Assembly: GCA_945878375.1 (NCBI GenBank)
Contig: CAMDWG010000016.1
Span: forward strand, 1-64,000
Direction: 5' to 3'
DNA from: Roseomonas mucosa
Lineage (GTDB): Bacteria > Pseudomonadota > Alphaproteobacteria > Acetobacterales > Acetobacteraceae
DNA: 64,000 bases
Part shown: positions 49,135 through 58,822 of the stretch, in pieces
Numbering within the stretch: the first letter of the stretch is position 1
Layout of the letters: each line of letters opens with the position of its first letter
Translations under genes and position numbers: made by a program
Notes under the pieces: model-generated
What the model was told of the DNA's origin: nothing
Seen by the model: only the letters and a program-made list of their open reading frames with translations
Databases searched by the model: none

Positions 49135-49406
49135 AATCGCAGCCCCGACCCTTGGGGGGATGATGGGGCGGATGCACGGGTTCAAAGAGCGACGCGCCCA
49201 TTGAGGGCTGGCAATAATTCCTATATCGGACAGTTCCCGCCCGTCCAGGGAAAACGTCTCTCCGAAAGGCGGGCACGCGCTGGTCGTCGGCCACCGCCCC
49301 GCTGTCCAGGCGGGGATCGGAGGCATGGGTGCCCACGGCGCCTTCCAAGGGGCCGAAGGCCACTCGATATAGCGGTGACCTTCAATCATGCCCGAGTGCC
49401 GCACGC

Positions 49407-50393
49407 ATGAAACGACGCGCCATTCTGCTTGCCGCCCCGGCCCTGCTGGGGGCCTGCGCTGCGCCCGAGCCGCTCCCGCCAGGAGAGGCCCCGCCGCCTG
49501 CGCCCGCCCCCCTGACGGTGACGACACCGGGCGGGCTGCGCCTTCACGCCTTCCAGACCGGCTGGGTGCGGGTGAAGTCCAGCCACCGCACCCTGTCGGG
49601 CCCATCGGCGCTGCGCTTGCCGGGGATCATCCTGGACACGGCCTGGACATCCTGGCTGCCGATCCTCTGCTACGCCATCGAACACCCGGACGGCGTGATC
49701 CTGGTCGATACCGGCGAGACATCCCGGACCATCGACCCCGACTACTTCGCCTGTTCCCGCGGCGATGCCTTCTTCTACACCCGCAACCTGCGCTTCGCCG
49801 TCCGCGCCGAGGACGAGATCGGGGCGCAGCTGCGCCGGGTCGGGATCGACCCGCATGAGGTGCGCTGGGTGGCGATGACCCATCTCCATTCCGACCATAC
49901 CGGCGGCATGCCGAGCCTGGCGCGCAGCCGGTTCCTGCTGAGCCAGGGCGACGCGCAGGGGCATCTCGGCACCCTGTCCTGCCGCATTCCCGATGGGTTG
50001 GTGCGAGAGGCCGTGAGCCATGATGGCCCGCCGGTCGGGGCCTTTGCCGGCAGCCATGCCGTCACGCGCGATGGCGCTGTCCTGCTGGTCCCGACGCCCG
50101 GGCATTCGCCGGCGCACCAATCCGTGCTGCTGCGCGACGGCGACCATCAATGGCTGTTCGCCGGGGATGCCGTCTTCGATCTCGGCCAGGCGGAACGAGG
50201 GGAGGTGGCGGGGATCGTCGCGGATGTCCCGGCCGCCCGCGACACGGTGGCACGGCTCCGCCGCCAATTGGCCCTGTCGCCGACCCTGTTGCTGGCCGCC
50301 CATGACCCGGCTGCGCGGGAGAGGCTGCGCCTCGGTCCCGGGGGGATGGGCAGCGGGCCTGCGCAGGGCGGCAATCCGCTTGGGCGGAGCTGA
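49407..50393 (+). CDS. Metallo-beta-lactamase-fold hydrolase, lipoprotein (AHL lactonase-like)
   Basis: Lipobox LLGAC; HLHSDHTGG zinc motif; ILVDTGET; LLVPTPGHSPAHQSVLL; LFAGDAVFD. Confidence 0.88.
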   Translation: MKRRAILLAAPALLGACAAPEPLPPGEAPPPAPAPLTVTTPGGLRLHAFQTGWVRVKSSHRTLSGPSALRLPGIILDTAWTSWLPILCYAIEHPDGVILVDTGETSRTIDPDYFACSRGDAFFYTRNLRFAVRAEDEIGAQLRRVGIDPHEVRWVAMTHLHSDHTGGMPSLARSRFLLSQGDAQGHLGTLSCRIPDGLVREAVSHDGPPVGAFAGSHAVTRDGAVLLVPTPGHSPAHQSVLLRDGDHQWLFAGDAVFDLGQAERGEVAGIVADVPAARDTVARLRRQLALSPTLLLAAHDPAARERLRLGPGGMGSGPAQGGNPLGRS

Positions 50394-50481
50394 TTGCGCT
50401 ACGGCAGCGCCCGATCGGCCGCGTGACTCACGCAACCGCACACACGGCCCGGAACAAGGCCGGCGCTGCGATGGGTGCCCA

Positions 50482-53400
50482 TCATGGTCTGGCGGGCGGC
50501 GGATCTGGCGGCGGCTGGCCGATGTTGAACAGGCCGCGCAGGAAGCCGGGTGTCAGCGCCGCCAGCGGGTTCACGCTGACCTGCGGATCATCCAGCGGCC
50601 CTTGCAGCCTCCAGGTGACGGCGAACAGGCCGCCGCTCGTCTCCGGCGAGAACAGCCTCCCGATGACGGGCAGGTTCCCGAGCACGGTGTTGATCAGATA
50701 GGCCGGCACGATCGTGCCTTCCATCCGCAACTGCTGCCGGCGGCGGTCGATGCTGCCCTTCGCCGTCAGGCCGAGCGAGGCCGAGAAGGCCCGCGCTTCG
50801 TCCAGCACCAGCGTGTCCTCGGTCAGCGTGAAGGGCGCGACCAGCCGCGCGAAGCCGACATCGGGCCCCGAGAAGGCATCGAGCAGCCCATAGAGCGTCA
50901 TTGCCTGCAGCAGCTTCGCGAAGCTCGGCGCGTCCCGCACCGCGAAATCGTCGATCTCCGCCTGGCCCGTCAGCGGTGCGCCCCGCCCGTCATGGGGGTA
51001 GGCGGCGGTGACGCGCAGCCGCCCGCCCTGGACGCTGCGGAGGATCCCGAAGGCGCGCAGCAGGGCGCCGGCATCCTCCGCCGTCACGTTCAGCGCCCGG
51101 CCCCGTTCCTGCGGCGTGACGGTCACCGCGAAGGGCGCCTGCGGGCCGGTGCGGCCCTGGATCCGCCCTTCCCGCAGCACGCCGCGCCCATCCAGCAGCA
51201 CCCGTGCCTGCAGCCCCGCCAAATCGCGCCCCGTCGCCAGCAGCACCCGTTCGAAGCGGCCATCGATGGAGACCGCCGGGCCCGGCGCATCCGCCGATGG
51301 GGCGCCGGAGGGCGACTGGTCCGCCATGATCCGGCGCAGATCGAGCACCTGGCCGCGCAGCATCATGATCCAGGGCCCGCCGGGGCGCGCGGGCGGGCGC
51401 GCCTCCGCGCCGAAGCGGCTATCCTCGATCCGGCCCTCATTCACCGTGACGCGTTCCAGCCGCATGCCGCGGCCGAAGCCGGCATTGCCGCGCAGCAGCA
51501 GGGAAGGCGCTTCCACGCGGAAGCTCTCCACGGCTTCCAGCGTCTCGCCATTCAGGCGCAGCACGGCCTCGGCGCCGGCGTTCTGGGCGGCGGGCTTGCT
51601 CCAGGCCAGCGGTTCCAGCGCCAGCTCCGCCTCGCGCAGATCGGCGCGCAGCGTGACGCGGCCCTGGCCGTTGCGCCGTCTTTCGTGGCGGACATCGAAG
51701 GCCACGGGGCCGCGCAGCACCTCCTCGCTCCCCAGGCCGAGCGCGGCGAGCTGGCGGCCATTGGCGCGCCCGGTCACCCTTTCCCGCGACATCACCTGGC
51801 CGGGCGGGCCGGCGCGGAAATCCGCCTCCACCGCGATGCGGGCCTGGATCTCCGCCAGCCGCGCCGTCCCCGTGGCGCGCAGCCCGTTATTGTCGATCTG
51901 GAGGTCGAAGGCCCCGCGTTCGATCCCCTGGCCGAGCACCACCTCCGCCAGCCGAAGCTGGCGCAGCTGCGCGCGGGCGCCGATCCGCATCTGTTCGACG
52001 GTCAGCTCATTCAACAGCGGGAAGCCCAGCGTCACGCGGCCTTCCAGCGTGCCCTGCGGCCCGCGCAGCGGCATCGGCCGGGTCTCGAACAGCCGCAGCC
52101 GCGGGTTCTGGAGCACGCCGAGCACCTCCGGCACCGAGCCGCCGACGTCGACCTCGATCTCGGCGCTCGGGTCGTCGGCGAAGGGATCGATGAAGCGCGC
52201 CGTCCCGTCGCCAAGCTGGATCCGCGTGCCCGCGACGCGCGCCGCCTTGAGCTGGACCAGGATCTCATCGAGGCCGAAGCGCACCACGCCCTCCGCGCCG
52301 TCCAGCTGCGGCGCGGGGCGCAGCCAATGGACGGTGGCGTCGGCGACATCGAGCGTGCCGGCCAGCGCGGTCAGCCGCAGCTGGGCGGGCCATGATACGT
52401 CTGGCGCCGCATCCTCCGCCTCCGCCGCGATCCGCCACTGGCCGTTGCGGGCGACCCCGGCGGTGAGGTTCTCAAGGATCCAGGCGCGGGCCCCGCCGCC
52501 GATCCCCTCCGGCCACCAGCGCGGCAGTTCGGCGATGGGCAGGGCATCGAGCGCGAGCGCCGCCTCCGCCCTCCACACCCCGTCCGCGCGCGTCGCCGCC
52601 CCCGTCGCCGTCAGCAGCGGCGTGCCCGGCCCGTCGAGCCGCAGCGCCGCGCGCGTGACGCGAAGCGCGTCCGGCCGCCATTCCGCCGCCGCCTCCGCCC
52701 CCGCCAGCTGCACGCGCCGCCCCGCGCCGAGGTCGAGCGCGCCCGGCCCGGCCCTCAGCGTTGCCGCCGCCTGGTGCAGCACCCCATTCGCGCCGAACCC
52801 GGCCGACAGATCGAGCCGCAGCGGCGCCTCCAGCATCCCGAGCATGGGCGCATGCGGCGCGAGCGATGCGGGGTGCAGTTCCGGCAGGGACAGGCGGAGC
52901 GCCAGCGCGGCCGGCGTGCCCTGCGCCTCCCCCGACCCCGCGATCGGGATCCGCGCCTCCCCCAGGCGGAGCACGGCGGTGAAGCGGGCCGTGACGCCGC
53001 CGGCCGGCAGCCGCCGCAGCTCGATATCCGCCTGGTCCAGCGACCAGGAGGCGCCGGGCTCCGCATCCTCCACCGTCAGATGCGCCCCGCTGATGGCGAG
53101 CAGCGTGAGCGCGCCGAGCGGCGTGTCCTCGCTGGGCGGACGCATAATCTCGGCCAGCACATCCTCGAGCCGGGCGATCCCCGGCTTGCCATCAGTGGGC
53201 GCGCCGCCGACGCCAAGCTCGACCGAGATGTCGCCGGCCGGGTCGCGCCGCAGGCGCAGCTCCGGCGCGTCCAGTTCCAGCCGGCTCGGGGCCAACTCGC
53301 CGCGCAGCAGCCAGGGCAGGGAGAGGCTGACGGCGGCTTCCGGCAGCACAGCGCGCGGCGCCCCATCCGCATCGAGCAGCCGCAGGCCCGACAGGCGCAG

Positions 53401-53655
53401 CTGCAAGGGCGTAAGGCCGGCGCTGCGAAAGCCGTCCCAGGCGATGCTCGCCCGCCCCACTTCGAGCCGATGCCCCCCGCCATGGGCGGCCGCCTCGGCC
53501 TCGATGGCGCGGGCAAGGATGGGGATCTCGATCGGCCCTTGCGACAGCCGCCAGCCAAGGGTGGCCAGCAGCAGCAGCATGGCCAGCGGCAGGCCGACCA
53601 GCACCCGCGCCGCCAGATGCGCCTGGCGGGCCACTTGACCCGCTGCCTGCCTCAC
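50482..53655 (-). CDS. Large AsmA/DUF3971-like protein with N-terminal TM anchor
   Basis: LVGLPLAMLLLLATLGWRLSQGPIEIPILARAIEAEA; C-terminal LTAKGSIDRRRQQLRMEGTIVPAYLINTVLGNLPVIGRLFS-like AsmA-C signature. Confidence 0.88.
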   Translation of the reverse strand: MRQAAGQVARQAHLAARVLVGLPLAMLLLLATLGWRLSQGPIEIPILARAIEAEAAAHGGGHRLEVGRASIAWDGFRSAGLTPLQLRLSGLRLLDADGAPRAVLPEAAVSLSLPWLLRGELAPSRLELDAPELRLRRDPAGDISVELGVGGAPTDGKPGIARLEDVLAEIMRPPSEDTPLGALTLLAISGAHLTVEDAEPGASWSLDQADIELRRLPAGGVTARFTAVLRLGEARIPIAGSGEAQGTPAALALRLSLPELHPASLAPHAPMLGMLEAPLRLDLSAGFGANGVLHQAAATLRAGPGALDLGAGRRVQLAGAEAAAEWRPDALRVTRAALRLDGPGTPLLTATGAATRADGVWRAEAALALDALPIAELPRWWPEGIGGGARAWILENLTAGVARNGQWRIAAEAEDAAPDVSWPAQLRLTALAGTLDVADATVHWLRPAPQLDGAEGVVRFGLDEILVQLKAARVAGTRIQLGDGTARFIDPFADDPSAEIEVDVGGSVPEVLGVLQNPRLRLFETRPMPLRGPQGTLEGRVTLGFPLLNELTVEQMRIGARAQLRQLRLAEVVLGQGIERGAFDLQIDNNGLRATGTARLAEIQARIAVEADFRAGPPGQVMSRERVTGRANGRQLAALGLGSEEVLRGPVAFDVRHERRRNGQGRVTLRADLREAELALEPLAWSKPAAQNAGAEAVLRLNGETLEAVESFRVEAPSLLLRGNAGFGRGMRLERVTVNEGRIEDSRFGAEARPPARPGGPWIMMLRGQVLDLRRIMADQSPSGAPSADAPGPAVSIDGRFERVLLATGRDLAGLQARVLLDGRGVLREGRIQGRTGPQAPFAVTVTPQERGRALNVTAEDAGALLRAFGILRSVQGGRLRVTAAYPHDGRGAPLTGQAEIDDFAVRDAPSFAKLLQAMTLYGLLDAFSGPDVGFARLVAPFTLTEDTLVLDEARAFSASLGLTAKGSIDRRRQQLRMEGTIVPAYLINTVLGNLPVIGRLFSPETSGGLFAVTWRLQGPLDDPQVSVNPLAALTPGFLRGLFNIGQPPPDPPPARP

Positions 53656-53672
53656 CGCAAGCCTCCGGGACG

Positions 53673-56669
53673 ATGCCGAAGACCAGGGACACCGCCCCGC
53701 CCGCCGGCCTCGCCGCCGGCCCATTCCCCGCCGCGCGCCTGCCGCGCCCCTTCGAAGCGGAGGAGGCCGCGCGCCTTGCCGAACGCTTCGCCGAGCGCGG
53801 CGCGGCCGAACGCGCCTTCGCCGCGACGGGTGAGGGCGCCGCGCTGCTCGCGGCGCTGGGCGGGCATTCGGGCTACCTGGCCGACCTCGCGGTGCGCGAA
53901 TCCGCCACCCTGCTGCGCCTGGTCGAGCGCGGGGCGGATGCGACGATGGCGCTCGCGCTCGACCCGCTGGGCCGCGCCGATCCGGCGGCCACACGGCCGC
54001 AGGTCGCGGCGCTGCTGCGCCAGGCCAAGCGGCAGGCGGCGCTGATCGCGGCGGTCGCGGACCTCGCGGGGATATGGCCTCTCGACCGCGTCACCGGGGC
54101 GCTGTCGGACCTTGCGGATGCCTGCACCGACTATGCCTGCGCGCATCTGCTGCGAGACGCGCAGGCGCGGGGCGATCTGAAGCTGTCCAACGCGCAGAAG
54201 CACGACCCGCGCGCGACGGGGCGCGGATCCGGCCTGGTCGTGCTGGGCATGGGCAAGCTCGGCGGGCGGGAGTTGAACTACTCCTCGGATATCGACCTCA
54301 TGGTGCTCTACGATCCGATGGCCGCAGCCTACGACGCGGATCGGGCGGGCGCCATCTATGTTCGCCTCGCGCGCGAAATGGTCAGGCTGCTGGAGGACCG
54401 CACGGAGGATGGTTATGTCTTCCGCACTGACCTCCGGTTGCGTCCCGACCCGGCGGCGACGCCGCTCGCCGTCTCGTTGCCCGCGGCCATCTCCTACTAC
54501 GAAAGCATGGGGCAGAACTGGGAACGCGCGGCGATGATCAAGGCGCGGCCCGTCGCCGGGGACCGCGCGCTGGGCGAGCATTTCCTGCGCGAGATCCGGC
54601 CCTTCGTCTGGCGCCGCCACCTGGATTTCGCGGCCGTCACCGACATCCATTCGATCAAGCGCCAGATCCACGCCCATAAGGGCGCGCGCGGGGCCCATGC
54701 CGATGTGCAGGTGGCGGGCCATGACGTGAAGCTCGGCCGGGGCGGGATCCGGGAGATCGAGTTCTCCACCCAGGTGCTGCAGCTGATCTGGGGCGGGCGC
54801 GACCCCGCGCTGCGCGACCCGACCACGCTCGGCGCCTTGGTGGCGCTGGCCGCCGCCGGGCGGATCGAGCGGCGCGCGGCGGCGGAACTCGCCGATGCCT
54901 ATGTCTTCCTGCGGAATGTCGAGCACCGCCTGCAGATGGTCGCCGACCGCCAGACCCACCGGCTGCCGGAAGATGAGAAGGGGCTGGCGCGCATCGCGTC
55001 TTTCATGGGGTTCGATGGGGTCGAGGCCTTCCGCGCCGCGCTGGTCGGCCACCTGACCCGCGTCGAGCGCTGCTATGCGGGGCTGTTCGAATCCGCGCCC
55101 GATCTTGGCGCGGCGGCGGATGGCGTGCAGGGCAGCCTGGTCTTCACGGGGGTGGAGGACGACCCCGCGACGATCGCGACGCTGCGCGGGCTCGGCTTCC
55201 AGAACCCGCAGGCCATCGCGGGGATCGTGCGCGGCTGGCATCACGGCCGCACGCGCGCGACGCGCAGCGAAAGGGCGCGGGAATTGCTGACCGCGCTGAT
55301 GCCCGCGCTGCTCGCGGCCTTCGGGCGCCAGCAGCAGCCGGACCAGGCGCTGATGCGGCTGGATGCCGCCTTCGCGCGGATGCAGGCGGGGGTGCAGGCG
55401 CTGTCGCTGCTGCATCGGAACCTGGCGCTGCTGGACCGGCTGGCCTTCCTGCTGGGCGCCGCGCCGGCGCTGGCGGACCATGTGGCGCGCAGCCCCGCGG
55501 CGCTGGATGCGCTGCTGTCGGGCACGCTGTCGGCCAGCGATCCCGCCGCCGCGCTGCCCGCGCTGGTGAAGGATTCCCGCTATCTGGAAGAAGCGCTGGA
55601 TGCCACGCGCCGCGTGGTGACCGAACGCCGCTTCGAGATCGACGCCGCCGCGCTGGAAGGGCGGATGGAAGCCGATGCGGCGGGGACGGCGCGCAGCGAC
55701 CTGGCGGATGCCGCCATCGCCGCGCTGCTGCCGCGCGTCGCGGCCGATTTCGCGGAACGCCACGGCAAGGTGACGGGCGGGGCGATGGGGGTGGTGGCGC
55801 TGGGCAAGCTCGGCGGGCGGGACATGCTGCCGGCCTCCGACCTCGATTTGATCCTGGTCTATGACCATCCGCCGGATGCGCCCGAAAGCAAGGGCGGCCC
55901 GAGGCCCCTGCCGCCGTCGCAGTATTTCGGGCGGCTGGCCAACCAGCTGGTGGCGGCGCTGACCTCCCCAGGGCCGGAGGGCAAGCTGTTCGAGGTGGAT
56001 ATGCGGCTGCGCCCCTCCGGCTCGAAGGGGCCGGTCGCGGTCTCGCTCGCGGGTTTCGCGCGCTATCACGCCGAAAGTGCCTGGACCTGGGAGAGGATGG
56101 CGCTGACGCGGGCCCGCTTCGTCGCCGGCCCGCCGGGGTTGAAGCGCAAGGTGGAGGCCGCGCTGCGCGCCGCGCAGACCCGCGCGGCGGACCCTGCCCA
56201 GGTGCTGGCCGATGCGGCGGCGATGCGCGCGCGGATGCTGCGCGACCTGGCCGCCGAGGGGCCGTGGGATGTGAAGCTGATGCCGGGCGGGCTGGTGGAG
56301 GTGGAGTTCATCGCCCAGGCGCTACAGGTGGCGCATGCGCATCGCGTGCCGGCGTTGCTCTCCCCCACCACGCGGGTTGCGCTGGCGGGGCTGGCCAAGG
56401 CCGGGCTGCTTGAGGCGGAGGAGGCCGCTTCGCTGGTGGCGGCGGAGCGGCTTTGGCGCGCGGTGGTCGCGCATCTGCGCCTGACCGTCGGCCGCTGGAA
56501 CGAGGAAGTGCTTCCGGAGCCCGTGGCCGCCGCGCTGCTCGGCGCCGTCGGCCCGCTGCTGCCGCATCCGCCGGTTGACCAGCCGGGGCTGCGCGCACAG
56601 ATGCGCGAGGCTGCGGAGGTGGTGCGGGCGGTCTTCCTGCGCCGCATCGGCGGGCTGGATATCGGATAG
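53673..56669 (+). CDS. glnE: Bifunctional glutamine synthetase adenylyltransferase/deadenylylase
   Basis: Two NTase motifs: GMGKLGGRELNYSSDIDLMVLYD and ALGKLGGRDMLPASDLDLILVYD; 998 aa. Confidence 0.96.
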   Translation: MPKTRDTAPPAGLAAGPFPAARLPRPFEAEEAARLAERFAERGAAERAFAATGEGAALLAALGGHSGYLADLAVRESATLLRLVERGADATMALALDPLGRADPAATRPQVAALLRQAKRQAALIAAVADLAGIWPLDRVTGALSDLADACTDYACAHLLRDAQARGDLKLSNAQKHDPRATGRGSGLVVLGMGKLGGRELNYSSDIDLMVLYDPMAAAYDADRAGAIYVRLAREMVRLLEDRTEDGYVFRTDLRLRPDPAATPLAVSLPAAISYYESMGQNWERAAMIKARPVAGDRALGEHFLREIRPFVWRRHLDFAAVTDIHSIKRQIHAHKGARGAHADVQVAGHDVKLGRGGIREIEFSTQVLQLIWGGRDPALRDPTTLGALVALAAAGRIERRAAAELADAYVFLRNVEHRLQMVADRQTHRLPEDEKGLARIASFMGFDGVEAFRAALVGHLTRVERCYAGLFESAPDLGAAADGVQGSLVFTGVEDDPATIATLRGLGFQNPQAIAGIVRGWHHGRTRATRSERARELLTALMPALLAAFGRQQQPDQALMRLDAAFARMQAGVQALSLLHRNLALLDRLAFLLGAAPALADHVARSPAALDALLSGTLSASDPAAALPALVKDSRYLEEALDATRRVVTERRFEIDAAALEGRMEADAAGTARSDLADAAIAALLPRVAADFAERHGKVTGGAMGVVALGKLGGRDMLPASDLDLILVYDHPPDAPESKGGPRPLPPSQYFGRLANQLVAALTSPGPEGKLFEVDMRLRPSGSKGPVAVSLAGFARYHAESAWTWERMALTRARFVAGPPGLKRKVEAALRAAQTRAADPAQVLADAAAMRARMLRDLAAEGPWDVKLMPGGLVEVEFIAQALQVAHAHRVPALLSPTTRVALAGLAKAGLLEAEEAASLVAAERLWRAVVAHLRLTVGRWNEEVLPEPVAAALLGAVGPLLPHPPVDQPGLRAQMREAAEVVRAVFLRRIGGLDIG

Positions 56670-56680
56670 AGGAGTTCGGG

Positions 56681-57184
56681 ATGGCTGCGACGAAGACGCC
56701 CACGGCGAAGGCTGTGGCGGGACCGGCGGAAGGCGCGATGGCGCCCGCGTTTTCCATGCCCGCATCGGGCGGCCGCACGGTCAGCAGCGCGGCGCTGAAG
56801 GGCAAGCCCTACCTGCTCTATTTCTACCCGAAGGCCGACACGCCCGGCTGCACCAAGCAGGCCTGCGGCGTGCAGGAAGCGCTGCCCGCGCTGGGCAAGC
56901 TGGGGCTTGAGGTCATCGGCGTCTCCCCCGACCCGATGCCGCCCATCGAGAAATTCGCCGCCAAATACAAGCTGACCTTCCCGCTGGCCTCCGACGCCGA
57001 CCAGACGGTGGCTGCGGCCTATGGCACCTGGGTCGAGAAGAGCATGTACGGCAAGACCTATATGGGCATGGAACGGTCGAGCTTCCTGGTGGATGGCTCG
57101 GGCAAGGTCGTGAAGGTCTGGCGCAAGGTGAAGCCGGAAGCGCATGCGGCTGAGGTGATGGAGGCGGCGAAGGGGTTGGGTTAA
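56681..57184 (+). CDS. bcp: Thioredoxin-dependent peroxiredoxin (BCP/PrxQ type)
   Basis: YLLYFYPKADTPGCTKQACGVQEALPAL; GVSPDPMPPIEKFAAKYKLTFPLASD. Confidence 0.93.
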   Translation: MAATKTPTAKAVAGPAEGAMAPAFSMPASGGRTVSSAALKGKPYLLYFYPKADTPGCTKQACGVQEALPALGKLGLEVIGVSPDPMPPIEKFAAKYKLTFPLASDADQTVAAAYGTWVEKSMYGKTYMGMERSSFLVDGSGKVVKVWRKVKPEAHAAEVMEAAKGLG

Positions 57185-57267
57185 GCTTGGCCCCCCACGT
57201 CGCAGGAACCTGTTTCGGGCGGTGACCTCCCTGCCGAATGATGGCACAAGGCATTGAGGGAGATGAT

Positions 57268-58005
57268 ATGATCATGGTCGCCTTGCAGGCCCCTATCCAA
57301 CTGCCGCCGCTCAGCCTGCCCCATTTCCCTGGCACGCTGATGGGTGGTGGGACCTCCGCCGAGGCACAAGCCTTGCTCGGAGAAGTTGAATCGCTTTGCG
57401 CGACGCTCGTCCGGCGCCGCGCATCCTTGAGTTGCTCTGCCCGGAAGGCGATCGAGGATGCGCGGTCGCTTAAGAAGCTGGGCGTAAGCGCGGAACTGGG
57501 CCAGCCGATCGAGGAATTGTCAGCAGCATTGCCCGACGTTGCGGCAGCAATGGCGGCCTCGGCGCGGGCCGTCGCCGGCTTCCGTGCGGCGGCCCGCCAA
57601 CGGCCAGGAAACCAGACTGAGGCTACGCTCGAGACGGTGCTGCTGGTCGATGCCGAGCTTCGTGCTCTGCATGACGAGGCACGCGCAGTCCTGCGTGCCT
57701 TGGAGACGGAACAGGCGGTGGCGCCGCCGCCCGCCGAAGCCGCCCCGCTTAGCCAAGCCTTCGACGCCTACGTGCCGGCGCTGAAGGCAGCTTTCCCGGA
57801 AGGCACCATCGAGGCCTTCACGCCCGGGATCAGCCAGTTGGCAGGCGAACTCATCCCGATTCTGACGGTCCGCCTCCGCGAGCAATTACTTACCGATCGG
57901 TTGGTCGCACTGGAACAGGACGCGCATGCGCGAGTCGCGGCCGAGGATCCAAGTCTCGTCGGGCTTTTCGCGATCGACTATGTTCCGCCCGCAAGCGCGC
58001 CTTGA
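57268..58005 (+). CDS. Uncharacterised, predicted helix-rich protein, upstream partner of the HEPN gene
   Basis: In-frame ORF (57238..58005) with GAGGGA before ATG 57268; no known motif recognised; overlaps the next gene. Confidence 0.65.
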   Translation: MIMVALQAPIQLPPLSLPHFPGTLMGGGTSAEAQALLGEVESLCATLVRRRASLSCSARKAIEDARSLKKLGVSAELGQPIEELSAALPDVAAAMAASARAVAGFRAAARQRPGNQTEATLETVLLVDAELRALHDEARAVLRALETEQAVAPPPAEAAPLSQAFDAYVPALKAAFPEGTIEAFTPGISQLAGELIPILTVRLREQLLTDRLVALEQDAHARVAAEDPSLVGLFAIDYVPPASAP

Positions 58006-58321
58006 ACTGGCCCGCCGTCTTGCGGCCGACCGGGACGAGGCGGCCCATCGGGCGGCCGTCCACCAAGCCTACTACGCCGCGTATCACTGCTGCGCTGCTT
58101 GGCTCGGCCGGAACCCGTCGAACCGCGACGAGGCGGGCCACGGAAGACTTCGCGACGACCTCCTGAGTCACGCTGGCCGAGATCCTTGGCTTATCGCCGC
58201 GAAAGGCAATCTCGGCCGATTGCTCTATCTCCGGGCCTGGGCGGATTACGACGACGGGCGGCCCATGACAGCCGCGCACGCTCAGGAGGCGGTGCAGCGG
58301 GCAAGCCTGATCGTCGGATAA
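57980..58321 (+). CDS. HEPN-domain protein, UPF0332-like
   Basis: AAVHQAYYAAYHCCAAWLGR...GHGRLRDDLL...LLYLRAWADYDDGRPMTAAHAQEAVQRASLIV matches the YYA-[YF]H / LxxxRxxADY layout of UPF0332/HEPN proteins. Confidence 0.7.
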   Translation: MFRPQARLELARRLAADRDEAAHRAAVHQAYYAAYHCCAAWLGRNPSNRDEAGHGRLRDDLLSHAGRDPWLIAAKGNLGRLLYLRAWADYDDGRPMTAAHAQEAVQRASLIVG

Positions 58322-58327
58322 TCGACC

Positions 58328-58822
58328 TCACTCGCGCAGGACCGCATCCCCGACCCGCGCAATCGCGCCCTCCACCACCCGCGCGGTGATCCCGCCATGG
58401 CCCCGGACGGCGTTGTAGCCGCCGGGGCCGAATTCTTCCTCCATCCGCGAACAGGGGTGGCATTCGCCGCTGTAGTCCAGCAGCGTGCCGCCGATGCGGA
58501 AGCGGGCGCCCTTCAGCGCCAGCAGGTTCACGCCATCCACAACCAGGTTGCGCCGGAGGCGCGCCGGCGCCACCGCATCAAGGCCGAGGAAACCCGCGAT
58601 GGCGCGGAGATGCTCGGCGCTGACCAGCGTCACCTGCCGCGCGCCGGTCGCGGCGCCGCGCCAGCGGTCGCCGGCCAGGCCCCGGCCGGGTTCCAGCAGC
58701 GCCTGTTCCACCTCGACCACCGGCGCGCTACGTTCCGGGCGCAGGCCGATCCAGACCAGCCGGCCGGGGCGCATCGGCGCGTCCAGCAGACGCGCCATCA
58801 GCGACCCCGCGGGCGGCTTCAC
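58328..58822 (-). CDS. MOSC-domain protein
   Basis: [62 protein letters not shown]. Confidence 0.9.
   Translation of the reverse strand: MKPPAGSLMARLLDAPMRPGRLVWIGLRPERSAPVVEVEQALLEPGRGLAGDRWRGAATGARQVTLVSAEHLRAIAGFLGLDAVAPARLRRNLVVDGVNLLALKGARFRIGGTLLDYSGECHPCSRMEEEFGPGGYNAVRGHGGITARVVEGAIARVGDAVLRE

Noticed and set aside
50020-53638. Long plus-strand ORFs (791 aa and 876 aa) opposite the AsmA-like gene
   Set aside because: Ser/Arg/Pro- and Gln/Arg-biased translations typical of antisense frames; no recognisable domain.
57268-58005. MNT nucleotidyltransferase antitoxin as HEPN partner
   Set aside because: No GSxxxG or SDxD motif; GGGTSAEA near the N-terminus does not fit the NTase signature.
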